Source: DASYKT01 sp035995185 | GTDB taxonomy: Bacteria; Acidobacteriota; Blastocatellia; Pyrinomonadales; Pyrinomonadaceae | Direction: 5' to 3' | Assembly (NCBI GenBank): GCA_035995185.1 | Contig: DASYKT010000002.1 | Span: 186,001 to 250,000 of the forward strand | DNA length: 64,000 nt | Shown: one piece after another, positions 20,093 to 27,404 of the stretch | Position numbering within the stretch: position 1 is the stretch's first letter | Layout: the number at the start of each line of letters is the position of its first letter | Translations under genes and position numbers: made by a program | The notes under the pieces: generated by a model | What the model saw: only the letters and a program-made list of their open reading frames with translations | Told to the model about the DNA's origin: nothing | Databases searched by the model: none

Positions 20093-21268
20093 TTAGTTTT
20101 TTATGATAGTTTCCGCCAGTTCCACTAAAACCCGTCCGAGAGGCTTGCCGAGGTCCGGCGGAACGCTGGAATTGACCTGTACGGCGATGGCGAATTTCTT
20201 GTCCGGAAAATACATCATGTCGGTCATATAACCGGGAAAAAATCCGCTGTGCCCATAGGTGAGCCCGGCGCGGGTCGGGCGGATGATGACGCCGAGGCCG
20301 TATTTTGCTTCGCGGCCGAGCATCGGCGCCGACACACCGTCGAGCATGACCGGAACCATGTCCGGGGGAAATGCGCGACCCTCGTACATCGTCTTAGCCC
20401 AGACGGCGAGGTCTTCGGCGGTGGCGGCCATTCCGCCGCCCGTCCATTCGAATTGCGGGTTGATAATGAATTTGCCGTTTTCGATCACCGCATCTTTACC
20501 GCCAAAAGGATTATCTTTTCCGGCGTAACCCTGGATAAGGCCTTTGATCTTCAGGCTGTCTGAAGGGACGGTGTTCTTTAATTTCAAAGGTTTTAGCACG
20601 CGCGCCTTTACCAGGTCGTAATATTTCTTGCCGGTGGTTTTTTCCATTATCATTCCGAGCACGATGTAATTCGTATCGGAATAATCCCAGCCTTGCCCGG
20701 CTTTAAACGGCGCCTCGGTGTCCAGGATGTAAGCAACGAGCTCTTCGGGTTTCCAAACCTTGGCCGGGTTGGCGGTGAGGTCTTTGGTGAATTGCTCTTT
20801 AAATTCATAGCGCACCAGCCCGCTGGTGTGATTCATCAGTTGGCGGACGGTAATGTCTTTGGCATTGGGCAGGCGCGCAAACCATTTTTCTTTGCCCAGG
20901 TGCTTTTCTATTTTGTCATCGAGGCTGAAAAAGCCTTCCTTGATCAATTGCATCGCGGCGGCGGCGCAATAAGTTTTGCCTACGCTGCCGGCCAGCATAA
21001 GGTCGGAAGCGCGCATCGGTGTTTTTGCGTCGCGGTCGGAGTATCCGGTCGCCAGGCCGAAAGAAGTTCCATCCGCCATCACCACGCCGACGGTCGCACC
21101 GGCGAATTTTCCGTTCTTGTGCCATTCGTCGAGCTGGCCCTGCAGTTTTTGCTTTAGGGTTTCACTTGCGGTTTGTCCCACGGCCTTCTGCACACACTGC
21201 GACATGCCGGACAACAGTAGTACGGCCAGGAAAAACAGAATTCTCAGTTGAATGATGGTGAAATTCAT
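20093..21268 (-). CDS. Beta-lactamase class C / penicillin-binding-protein-fold serine hydrolase
   Basis: 391 aa with a signal peptide (hydrophobic to about residue 24). The active-site SxxK is S95-V-G-K98. The second motif, usually YxN, is Y196-S-D here, so the Asn is replaced by Asp; the third motif is HSG near residue 337 (YGHSGFFPG). The fold is shared by esterases, D-aminopeptidases and class C beta-lactamases; the YSD variant fits the esterase/peptidase side better than a true beta-lactamase, but this is inference. Periplasmic. Not in an obvious operon. Confidence 0.88.
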   Translation of the reverse strand: MNFTIIQLRILFFLAVLLLSGMSQCVQKAVGQTASETLKQKLQGQLDEWHKNGKFAGATVGVVMADGTSFGLATGYSDRDAKTPMRASDLMLAGSVGKTYCAAAAMQLIKEGFFSLDDKIEKHLGKEKWFARLPNAKDITVRQLMNHTSGLVRYEFKEQFTKDLTANPAKVWKPEELVAYILDTEAPFKAGQGWDYSDTNYIVLGMIMEKTTGKKYYDLVKARVLKPLKLKNTVPSDSLKIKGLIQGYAGKDNPFGGKDAVIENGKFIINPQFEWTGGGMAATAEDLAVWAKTMYEGRAFPPDMVPVMLDGVSAPMLGREAKYGLGVIIRPTRAGLTYGHSGFFPGYMTDMMYFPDKKFAIAVQVNSSVPPDLGKPLGRVLVELAETIIKN

Positions 21269-21434
21269 AGATCTCGCCTGCTTTTGAATTGTTTACGCAG
21301 CGGACGTGGATAACGTTTCGGATAAATAAACCTATCCGCTCCGGGCAGAAAAAATCTTGCTTGTAAAAATCTTGCTTGTACAGGGTGATCAGGATAGAAT
21401 CGCGGCTCATTAATATATTTAATCAGGAGAAATT

Positions 21435-21764
21435 ATGGCAAAAATGCAAACCTTGATCTCAGGGCCCGGCCCGCTGCCGCTCACCGTACCTTTTCAAACG
21501 GCAGGCGACGGAAATGTAGTTTTCTTTATTTCAGGTTCCGCCTGGTCACAAGCTGCCGGACCGCTCTCGATCTCGCTCTATCTGGATGGCCAGAAGATAG
21601 GGTCCGCTTTAGGGTTTACCAACGAAGGCGTTTCACATAAAACGCTGGTCCCGGCTTTTTTCCCGTCAACTGTTACCTACGGTCAGCATAAGATTGTCCT
21701 TCAAGTGGACGGCTCGACCGTAACCGATCTAAATGACAATTTTAATGTGACGCTTATCTATTAA
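21435..21764 (+). CDS. Small beta-sandwich-like hypothetical protein
   Basis: 109 aa; ATG 21435 follows AGGAG at about 21425. No signal peptide. The sequence is Gly/Ser/Thr-rich with alternating hydrophobics (LSISLYLDGQKIG, HKIVLQVDG), suggesting an immunoglobulin-like or jelly-roll domain. No family recognised. A small hairpin terminator follows. Confidence 0.65.
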   Translation: MAKMQTLISGPGPLPLTVPFQTAGDGNVVFFISGSAWSQAAGPLSISLYLDGQKIGSALGFTNEGVSHKTLVPAFFPSTVTYGQHKIVLQVDGSTVTDLNDNFNVTLIY

Positions 21765-21803
21765 AAAAACGGTTAGATCAGGGATGTACCAAGGGCGGCT
21801 TTC

Positions 21804-21823
21804 AAAAAGAGTCCGCTCTTTTT
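21804..21823. terminator. Short A/T-flanked hairpin terminator
   Basis: AAAAAGAG at 21804-21811, loop TCCG, CTCTTTTT at 21816-21823: an 8-bp stem with A run and T run, able to work in both directions. It follows the gene at 21435. Confidence 0.7.
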
Positions 21824-21840
21824 TATCGATCGGCCGGTAT

Positions 21841-21900
21841 TTTCCGCGGCCGGCGACGAAGAAAACAAAGAACAAAAGTACCGGCGGAAAAAAGTTCTTG
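21841..21900 (-). pseudogene. Fragment of an MFS transporter paralogue
   Basis: On the minus strand the segment reads FFPPVLLFFVFFVAGRG, matching FPPILLFFVFFVAGRG of the MFS protein at 23038-24258. At DNA level 21850-21892 matches 23438-23480 at 39 of 43 positions in the same orientation. No further transporter sequence surrounds it, so it is a relic of a partial duplication or a lost paralogue. Confidence 0.65.
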
Positions 21901-21979
21901 GTCATAACATTAGTGTGGTGTAGATTAGTCTTAAACCCGGCCCCATTTAACGACCCGAATAAAAAAGAAGGTGTAAATT

Positions 21980-22978
21980 ATGCCCATACATTTAGAACCT
22001 AACGTTATATATCACGGAGTATTCCCCGGCGGTTTGGACGCCAGCAGCGGAAGTGAAGACGAGATCACACCTCAATTGGTTGATCAGTATGAAACCGCGG
22101 CGGGCAGAAGAGTAGCCTGGGTATATTTTTCTCACAACTGGTACAGAAGCAGGGAATTTCCTTTAGATAAAGTAAATTGGATAAGCGCCCGGGGCGCAGT
22201 TCCGTTTATTCGTTTAATGTTGAGGTCGAGCAGTGACAATCCTACTCCGGATCCGGAATTTACTTTGAGTAACATTAACAACGGCAGATATGACAGCGAT
22301 ATCAGAGCCTGGGCGGTGCGCGCCAGAGAATTTGCCCGACCATTGATAGTCGAGTGGGGCACGGAGGTAAATGGGCAATGGTTTGCCTGGAATGCCAAGT
22401 GGAATGGCGAAGAGCAGGGCGCAGAACGGTTTCGGAATGCTTATCGACGGATCGTTAATATAATGCGCAATGACGGTCACGCCGACAACATTACATGGGT
22501 TTTTCATGGAAACGACAACGATGATCCGGAAACCAGTTGGAATACGCTGGAAAGATATTACCCGGGCGATGATTTTGTAGATTGGCTGGGAATGTCAGTC
22601 TATGGTGCGCAAATGCCTTTTGAAAATGAAGATTGTCCGCCGTTTTCCCAACGCGCAATTGAGCTTCATAATCGCTTACACTCGATCGCTCGGAGTAAGC
22701 CTATTTTTCTGCTGGAATTCGGGGCTACGCTTAATCATCCAAACGCCAATACCGACCCACAATGTGATGCCGCCGGGTGGGCTGACACTGCTTTGAGAGA
22801 AGTATTGGAGCGAAATAATCTTCCCATGCTGCACGGATTTTCCTGGTGGAACGAAACCTGGGAAAACGACGAGGAATCTGCCCACAATACCGATATGCGG
22901 CTTCAATCAAGCAGCGCACTGCGCAATGTTTTTCGCCGGCATCTGGTCGGCAACGCAAGAATAGGGGAACGATTTTAA
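21980..22978 (+). CDS. GH26-like glycoside hydrolase
   Basis: 332 aa with no signal peptide at the chosen ATG (21980; a GAAGGTG lies upstream at about 21967). Clan GH-A features: the acid/base Glu in EWGTEVNGQW (E129, preceded by the E125 strand end) and the nucleophile Glu in FLLEFGAT (E246), with PFIRLML on an earlier strand and DWLGMSVYG between them, as in GH26 beta-mannanases. Substrate mannan or related glucan is inferred only from the family. Absence of a signal peptide is odd for a polysaccharidase. Confidence 0.78.
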   Translation: MPIHLEPNVIYHGVFPGGLDASSGSEDEITPQLVDQYETAAGRRVAWVYFSHNWYRSREFPLDKVNWISARGAVPFIRLMLRSSSDNPTPDPEFTLSNINNGRYDSDIRAWAVRAREFARPLIVEWGTEVNGQWFAWNAKWNGEEQGAERFRNAYRRIVNIMRNDGHADNITWVFHGNDNDDPETSWNTLERYYPGDDFVDWLGMSVYGAQMPFENEDCPPFSQRAIELHNRLHSIARSKPIFLLEFGATLNHPNANTDPQCDAAGWADTALREVLERNNLPMLHGFSWWNETWENDEESAHNTDMRLQSSSALRNVFRRHLVGNARIGERF

Positions 22979-23037
22979 TTTAAAATGTATAAAGACAAAA
23001 AAATCGGGGAGATATCTCTCAGTGAAAAGAAGATCGA

Positions 23038-24258
23038 TTACGGCGTTTCCCGCGGCCGCTGAAACCCGAGCACTGTCTGTAAGACGAGTAAGGTCACCAC
23101 GCTGAATAATAAAAGGAACATCCCATTGCGCAAGCTGCTTGAATAGTTTGAGATATAGCCGATGAACCAGTTGGTAAGCGCGGCGCCGAGCGTGCCCAAA
23201 ATAAAGAAAGGCGTCGCGCGGCGGTTGGCGGCCGGGCCAAAAAATTCTGTAAAGCGCGAGAGATTTGCCGGAAAAACGGATGAGGTGCCAAAACCCGCGA
23301 TAGACGCGCCAATGCCGAGCGTTACGACATCACGCGCAAATAGTAAAACTATCATGCCGCTGAGCACGACCAGGAGGCTTAGGAAAAGCATTTTGTTTTT
23401 GCTGAGGAAACGAAAGAACACCGGCGCCACACCGCGTCCGGCGACAAAGAAAACAAAAAACAAAAGTATCGGCGGAAAAAGGCTGGGCGCTTCGCCTCCA
23501 TCCACCCGCTGGGTATAGGTTTTTAGCCAGCCGCCCATCGCGCTTTCAAACCCGACGTGAATAAAATTAAATGCCGCGATCGTCCAGGCGATCGGCGTTT
23601 TCCAGATTGGCACAAAAGTATTATCGACGGGGGTGTCACTGGCCGGCGGTCTTCGCCCGGTGTTTGGCGGGACCAGCAAAAGTCCGCCGCCGACGATCAA
23701 AAGCGAAAGCGACAGAACTCCCGTCGGGACCAGTATATTTTGGCCGTGTGAAAAGTAATCGACAAAAGGCTGGCTAAGAATAGCGCCGAATCCCCAGAAG
23801 AAATTCAGGACGCTAAGACGTGAGACGGCCCCGGCCGGATCGAGTTCGAGGATCAGCAGATTCATCGAAGGCAGCGTAAGTCCGATGCCGATGCCGTTGA
23901 TAAAAAATCCCAACAGGCAAAGTTCGATGCTGTTTAAATTGAGCATCAGCACGCCGGCGCCCATCGCAAAACATCCGATCAAACAAGCTAATAAAAACCG
24001 GTCCTTTTTTCCGAACCAGTTGGTCAGGATAGTGCCGGTCAGCGAACCGATAAACTGGGCGGGGAAAAAATTTCCGATCTGCTCGTCGTTGAGAGAAAAT
24101 TTGGCGGCCAGGATCGGCAGGATCTGCCCGATCAAAACGGTAGCGATGCCGGAGAGAAAAAATCCGGCATGAACCAGGATCTTTAAGATCCTGAGATTGA
24201 TGTTTTGCGCGGGCATAAAATGAAGAAGCAAAATTAAAAGGTAAGAAGTTAAAGACAA
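23038..24258 (-). CDS. MFS transporter
   Basis: 406 aa with about 12 hydrophobic helices. The loop after helix 2 holds a partial MFS signature (NWFGKKDRFLLA), and helix 4 reads GIGIGLTLPSMNLL. Inner-membrane secondary transporter; the substrate is not readable. The distance between the predicted start and the first helix suggests the first 20 residues may be overcalled (an internal Met at about 24216 is also possible). The antisense relic at 21841-21900 shares its helix-8 region. Confidence 0.88.
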   Translation of the reverse strand: MSLTSYLLILLLHFMPAQNINLRILKILVHAGFFLSGIATVLIGQILPILAAKFSLNDEQIGNFFPAQFIGSLTGTILTNWFGKKDRFLLACLIGCFAMGAGVLMLNLNSIELCLLGFFINGIGIGLTLPSMNLLILELDPAGAVSRLSVLNFFWGFGAILSQPFVDYFSHGQNILVPTGVLSLSLLIVGGGLLLVPPNTGRRPPASDTPVDNTFVPIWKTPIAWTIAAFNFIHVGFESAMGGWLKTYTQRVDGGEAPSLFPPILLFFVFFVAGRGVAPVFFRFLSKNKMLFLSLLVVLSGMIVLLFARDVVTLGIGASIAGFGTSSVFPANLSRFTEFFGPAANRRATPFFILGTLGAALTNWFIGYISNYSSSLRNGMFLLLFSVVTLLVLQTVLGFQRPRETP

Positions 24259-24344
24259 AAAGTAAAGTGCAGGCTAGCCAGGTTTGAAATAAAGGAACAA
24301 ATGGACGCTAAAAGCCGTAAATAAGATATAAGGGAACTTCAGGT

Positions 24345-24629
24345 ATGGATATTTATTTTCTGATTTTTTCGCTGTTTTTTCCACGCATCACGCTGCTGGT
24401 GTACTTTTTGCAGGAGTGGTATCCGAAAAACACCGTTCCTTTTGTGGCCGATGTTTTACTTGGCGTTTTTCTTCCCCGCGCTTTGATACTGATCTACATC
24501 TACCAAAATATGGGCTATGACAATATCTGGTTCGTCGCACATCTGATTGTAATGATAATGGTGTATTTCGGCGGCGGGCGTGAAACAAAGCGGCGCAGAT
24601 GGCGGCGGCGAAGAGTGGTAGTCGAATAA
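24345..24629 (+). CDS. Small membrane protein
   Basis: 94 aa with two or three hydrophobic helices (residues about 4-24, 33-50 and 58-76) and a strongly basic tail (RETKRRRWRRRR). Weak Shine-Dalgarno-like AAC-TTCAGG just upstream. No family recognised; typical of small integral inner-membrane proteins with a cytoplasmic basic tail. Divergent from the MFS gene. Confidence 0.6.
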   Translation: MDIYFLIFSLFFPRITLLVYFLQEWYPKNTVPFVADVLLGVFLPRALILIYIYQNMGYDNIWFVAHLIVMIMVYFGGGRETKRRRWRRRRVVVE

Positions 24630-24651
24630 ATTTTGAGCGGCTATTTTCGTG

Positions 24652-24734
24652 TGTTTGGTGTGCTTCGTGGTTAAAATCTTATCGTCGTCGGAGCATAAGA
24701 AATTAAAAGTTTAACCACACAAAGCACACTAAAC
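24652..24734. repeat. Inverted repeat, GTTTGGTGTGCTTCGTGG type
   Basis: Arms GTTTGGTGTGCTTCGTGG and CCACACAAAGCACACTAAAC around about 35 bp. Similar arms occur around 13188-13480, 54970-55010 and 61430-61505. It may act as a terminator for the gene at 24345; no coding content. Confidence 0.7.
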
Positions 24735-24841
24735 AAGAGCCAAAAATTGAAATTACTAAAACACTTAAACTATACAAATACTACACTTAGGCTTTTGTGG
24801 TCTATTTTTTTGATATTTGTCCTAAAAACTTCAAAAAAGGC

Positions 24842-24873
24842 TTGACAAGTATATAGATGTTTGTCAATATATC
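24842..24873 (+). promoter_or_regulatory. Promoter of the ArsR-type gene with an embedded operator-like sequence
   Basis: TTGACA at 24842-24847, then a 17-bp spacer and CAATAT at 24865-24870. The spacer and -10 carry an imperfect palindrome TATATAGATGTTTGTCAATATATC (described here by its ends TATATAGA and ATATATC, 24850-24873). The same 24 bp (20/24) recurs at 25228-25251 before the next operon. ArsR/SmtB proteins usually bind AT-rich imperfect palindromes over their own promoter, so this is the likely operator. Confidence 0.65.
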
Positions 24874-24891
24874 TATCAGAGGTTAATCCTA

Positions 24892-25194
24892 ATGGATGAC
24901 AAGAGTTTTCAAAAGATAGCAAAAGCATTGGCAGACCCGCGGCGGTTCGAGATCTTTCAGACGATCGCGGCAGCCAAGCAGGAGCTTAGCTGCGGCGCCG
25001 TTTCGGAAAAAAACTGCACCGTTTCGCAGCCGACGGTTTCGCATCATATCAAGGAACTAAAGGAAGCCGGCCTGCTGGAAGTAAGAAGCGAAGGGCAATC
25101 GAAATATCTGACGGTCAATAGCGAACTGATGAACGAATACATTGCGGAATTGCAGCAGCGTTTGCAGCTCTCGACAATGGCGGTCGCCAGTTAA
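24892..25194 (+). CDS. ArsR-family winged-helix repressor
   Basis: 100 aa, the usual size. The helix-turn-helix is typical (CTVSQPTVSHHIKELKEAGLLEV, residues about 43-64), preceded by KALADPRRFEIFQTIA. It has cysteines at C37 (ELSCGAVSEKNC pair) but not the canonical CxC metal-sensor box of ArsR/SmtB, so it may not sense metals. A repeated AT-rich 24-bp sequence in its promoter and downstream suggests autoregulation and control of the next operon. Confidence 0.9.
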   Translation: MDDKSFQKIAKALADPRRFEIFQTIAAAKQELSCGAVSEKNCTVSQPTVSHHIKELKEAGLLEVRSEGQSKYLTVNSELMNEYIAELQQRLQLSTMAVAS

Positions 25195-25227
25195 GAGGCA
25201 GCCAACGGCATATATTTTTTACCTATA

Positions 25228-25251
25228 TATATAGACGATTGTATATATATC
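25228..25251 (+). promoter_or_regulatory. Second operator-like site, before the small-peptide/SDR operon
   Basis: A 24-bp AT-rich imperfect palindrome that matches 24850-24873 at 20 of 24 positions (TATATAGA, then G-TTGT, then ATATATC). It lies 32 bp before the 82-aa gene, just where a repressor would act. Inference: the ArsR-like protein binds both. Confidence 0.6.
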
Positions 25252-25282
25252 AGAACATCGAATAAGGAGGCGAGAGAAGAAA

Positions 25283-25531
25283 ATGAACACGGTAATAAGC
25301 AACAACATTTCAGCGGGGCCCGATCAGTGCTGTCTATTTGTTTCAAACGGAAACAGCAGTCAGGCCGCACCGGCGCCGGCAAATTTCAATTTTAATTTAC
25401 AGCCGTACAAATTCACGGCCGTTTCAGGCCAACCGGAGAACAGTATTGACGAAAGAGCGGAATTGAACCGGTTCATTGCCTTTGGCAAAAGCCTCGCCCC
25501 GTCAGGAAATGCAGGGAGCGGTTTGTACTAA
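25283..25531 (+). CDS. 82-aa small protein, first gene of the putative ArsR-controlled operon
   Basis: Strong AAGGAGG at about 25264-25270 before ATG 25283. The protein is hydrophilic, low in charge, rich in Asn, Ala and Pro (PAPANFNFNLQ), with a single Cys-Cys pair (DQCCLF). No signal peptide, no membrane segment, no family. Its ribosome-binding site and the shared operator make it a real gene rather than a chance frame. Could be a precursor peptide or a small regulatory protein; there is no maturation enzyme next to it except the SDR. Confidence 0.6.
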   Translation: MNTVISNNISAGPDQCCLFVSNGNSSQAAPAPANFNFNLQPYKFTAVSGQPENSIDERAELNRFIAFGKSLAPSGNAGSGLY

Positions 25532-25570
25532 AGCGGCGCGCGCAAAAACAAGGAAGGGAGAAATTAAAAA

Positions 25571-25663
25571 ATGAAGTCACTTTTATCCAATTTGATATCG
25601 GAAATAGTAAGCCTCGATATGTGGTTTCAACAATTCAATCGGGTCTTATCGAGGCTGGTATAA
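25571..25663 (+). CDS. 30-aa small ORF between the 82-aa gene and the SDR
   Basis: ATG 25571, TAA at 25661, preceded by GGAAGGGAG about 10 bp upstream. The product (MKSLLSNLISEIVSLDMWFQ, then QFNRVLSRLV) is an amphipathic helix with hydrophobic residues at i, i+3/i+4. Its position in line with two well-formed genes, each with its own Shine-Dalgarno sequence, supports expression. No family recognised; it may be a leader peptide, a membrane-active peptide or chance. Confidence 0.45.
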   Translation: MKSLLSNLISEIVSLDMWFQQFNRVLSRLV

Positions 25664-25702
25664 AGCAGAGTTTAAGACGGTAAAGAACAAGAGGAGAAAA
25701 TA

Positions 25703-26431
25703 ATGAGCAGCAAAGTAGCACTAATAACCGGAGCGAATAAGGGTATCGGATTTGAAACAGCGCGCCAGCTGGGTCAGCAGGGGATCAAAGTTTTAATTGG
25801 CGCGCGCAATGAAGAGCGCGGTAAAGAGGCCGAGGCGAAACTGAAAAACGAAGGCATCGATGCCGAGTATATACATCTCGACCTGGCGGATGAAAAGACA
25901 CACAGCGACGCGGCAAAATACATCGAAGAAAAATTCGGCAAGCTCGACATTTTGGTCAACAACGCCGGCATCTGGCTGGAAGGCCCGGAAGTAAAACCCG
26001 CCAGCAATGTTTCGCTCGATGTTTTTCGCAAGACATTCGATACGAATTTTTTCGACCAGATAAAAATTACGCAGACGTTTTTGCCGCTGGTGAAAAAGAG
26101 CGAAGCCGGGCGCATCGTAAATCTTTCGAGCGCGCTGGGTTCTAACGCGCTGCACGCCGATCCGTCGAGCCAGATCTGGAATTTTAAGGTCCCGGCATAC
26201 GACGCTTCGAAAGCGGCGCTCAATTCATACACCATTCACCTGGCGTACGAACTCAAAGACACGCCGATTAAGGTCAACGCCGTTCATCCGGGTTCGGTCG
26301 GAACCGACATGAATGTAAACGGAGTGTTAGGCCTCGCAGAAGGCGCCCAAACGTCGGTCGAAATGGCGACACTTCCGGCGGACGGCTACACCGGTAAATT
26401 TATCCATCTGGGACAGGAAGTGCCCTGGTAA
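25703..26431 (+). CDS. Short-chain dehydrogenase/reductase
   Basis: 242 aa. Cofactor motif TGANKGIGFETA at residues about 10-21, NNAG near 92, catalytic Ser in NLSSAL and YDASKAAL (YxxxK) near 174-178. The PGSVGTDM segment is typical of the carbonyl-reductase-like SDRs. An NADPH-dependent enzyme is suggested by Arg in GARNEERG after strand 2. ATG 25703 follows AGAGGAG. The substrate is not readable. Its placement behind the ArsR-like operator suggests inducible detoxification of a reactive carbonyl (inference). Confidence 0.93.
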   Translation: MSSKVALITGANKGIGFETARQLGQQGIKVLIGARNEERGKEAEAKLKNEGIDAEYIHLDLADEKTHSDAAKYIEEKFGKLDILVNNAGIWLEGPEVKPASNVSLDVFRKTFDTNFFDQIKITQTFLPLVKKSEAGRIVNLSSALGSNALHADPSSQIWNFKVPAYDASKAALNSYTIHLAYELKDTPIKVNAVHPGSVGTDMNVNGVLGLAEGAQTSVEMATLPADGYTGKFIHLGQEVPW

Positions 26432-26456
26432 TCGGTTTTACGAGCAAGGGGGGGCC

Positions 26457-26496
26457 AAAGATACGCCAGCTATTACAGCCTGGCGTATCTTTTTAT
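26457..26496 (+). terminator. Rho-independent terminator of the SDR operon
   Basis: A 13-bp stem, AAAGATACGCCAG at 26457-26469 with CTGGCGTATCTTT at 26480-26492, 10-nt loop, followed by TTTATT. It ends the operon that begins at 25283. Confidence 0.9.
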
Positions 26497-26545
26497 TGAT
26501 TAAAAAATATGGCTTTGTCTCTAAAATCCGGTCAATAGATTTTAA

Positions 26546-26884
26546 AGAGCGGGCGCAAGCAACCCTTCCTGACCTGAGAGATGCTCAACTTGAATGATGA
26601 AATTTGAAGCCCAATAAATTTGCAGTCCGGAAGGGTCGCTTGCGCCCGCTCTTACTTTCAAAGCCCCGTAGGGACGCCATATTTATAGAACAGAGGTTCT
26701 AAAATAATCCCAAGCTCCATTAGTAACTACAAATATTACGTCCCTATGGGACTAAGAAGAGAACCACCCCGTCGCGCTAAAGCGCGCCACCCCTCCTTTG
26801 TAAGGAGGGGAGTTAAAAAAAGAGGTGCTACAAAACTCCCCTCCTTACAAAGGAGGGGTGCCCGAAGGGCGGGGTGGTTCTCTC
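26546..26884. repeat. Cluster of families A, C and B
   Basis: Family A copy 3 (26546-26652), family C (about 26663-26760) and two family B copies facing each other (26759-26818 and 26832-26884), which together form a long inverted repeat around 26759-26884. The same order A-C-B occurs at 6836-7079. From 26885 to 27404 I see no gene; a nested palindrome with GTTCCAC / GTGGAAC (27178-27218) is the only structure. The -35-like TTGACA at 27330 has no convincing -10. Confidence 0.85.
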
Positions 26885-27404
26885 CGGCTCTTCTTCCTTG
26901 ACCATCCATTCTTGATAATATGAAACTTGTGAAACTTTGGTTAGGGGCGATCGTTTTGTGATCCTCGATCCCTTTGTGGTGAAAATTCTCTTTCGCGAGT
27001 TTAGTGTGAGGCAAGTGGTTTCAGTCTTTTTTTGCCGCTAATGACACAAAATTCCCCGATCGGAGAAAAACCGCTCTTCACCTCGGGCGCTTCTTCAGAT
27101 AGTCTCTAACCGCCAGTCTCCCGGCTGCGGTTCTTTGAATTACAAAACTCCCAAAACAGCGTTGCAAAAACGTTTCAGGTGTTCCACATTAGTTCCACCC
27201 AAGTGGAACGGAACACCTTCCGTCCAACGTCATCCGCGCCATCGTTTTCACACCCGTTTCGCAAGATGGCGCAACAATCCGACAGAATTAGCAATTTTGT
27301 GATAGTTTGCGCGGACAGTTAATGCTAACTTGACACTACAAACAAAGCGGCGATGCGGGATCGGCGGGCTTTGATGCAGAAATTAAACTTACCAGGAAAA
27401 AAAG

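Noticed and set aside
20093..21268. Class C beta-lactamase giving resistance
   Set aside because: The second motif is YSD, not YxN, and such folds are mostly esterases or peptidases; the fold alone does not show resistance.
21784..22002. 72-codon open frame at 21784-22002 on the plus strand
   Set aside because: It runs over a terminator and the antisense MFS relic, and overlaps the start of the GH26-like gene.
26736..27014. 92-codon open frame on the minus strand
   Set aside because: It is mostly the translation of family B and C repeats.
27330..27335. TTGACA before the delta-60 gene
   Set aside because: No -10-like hexamer at the right spacing.
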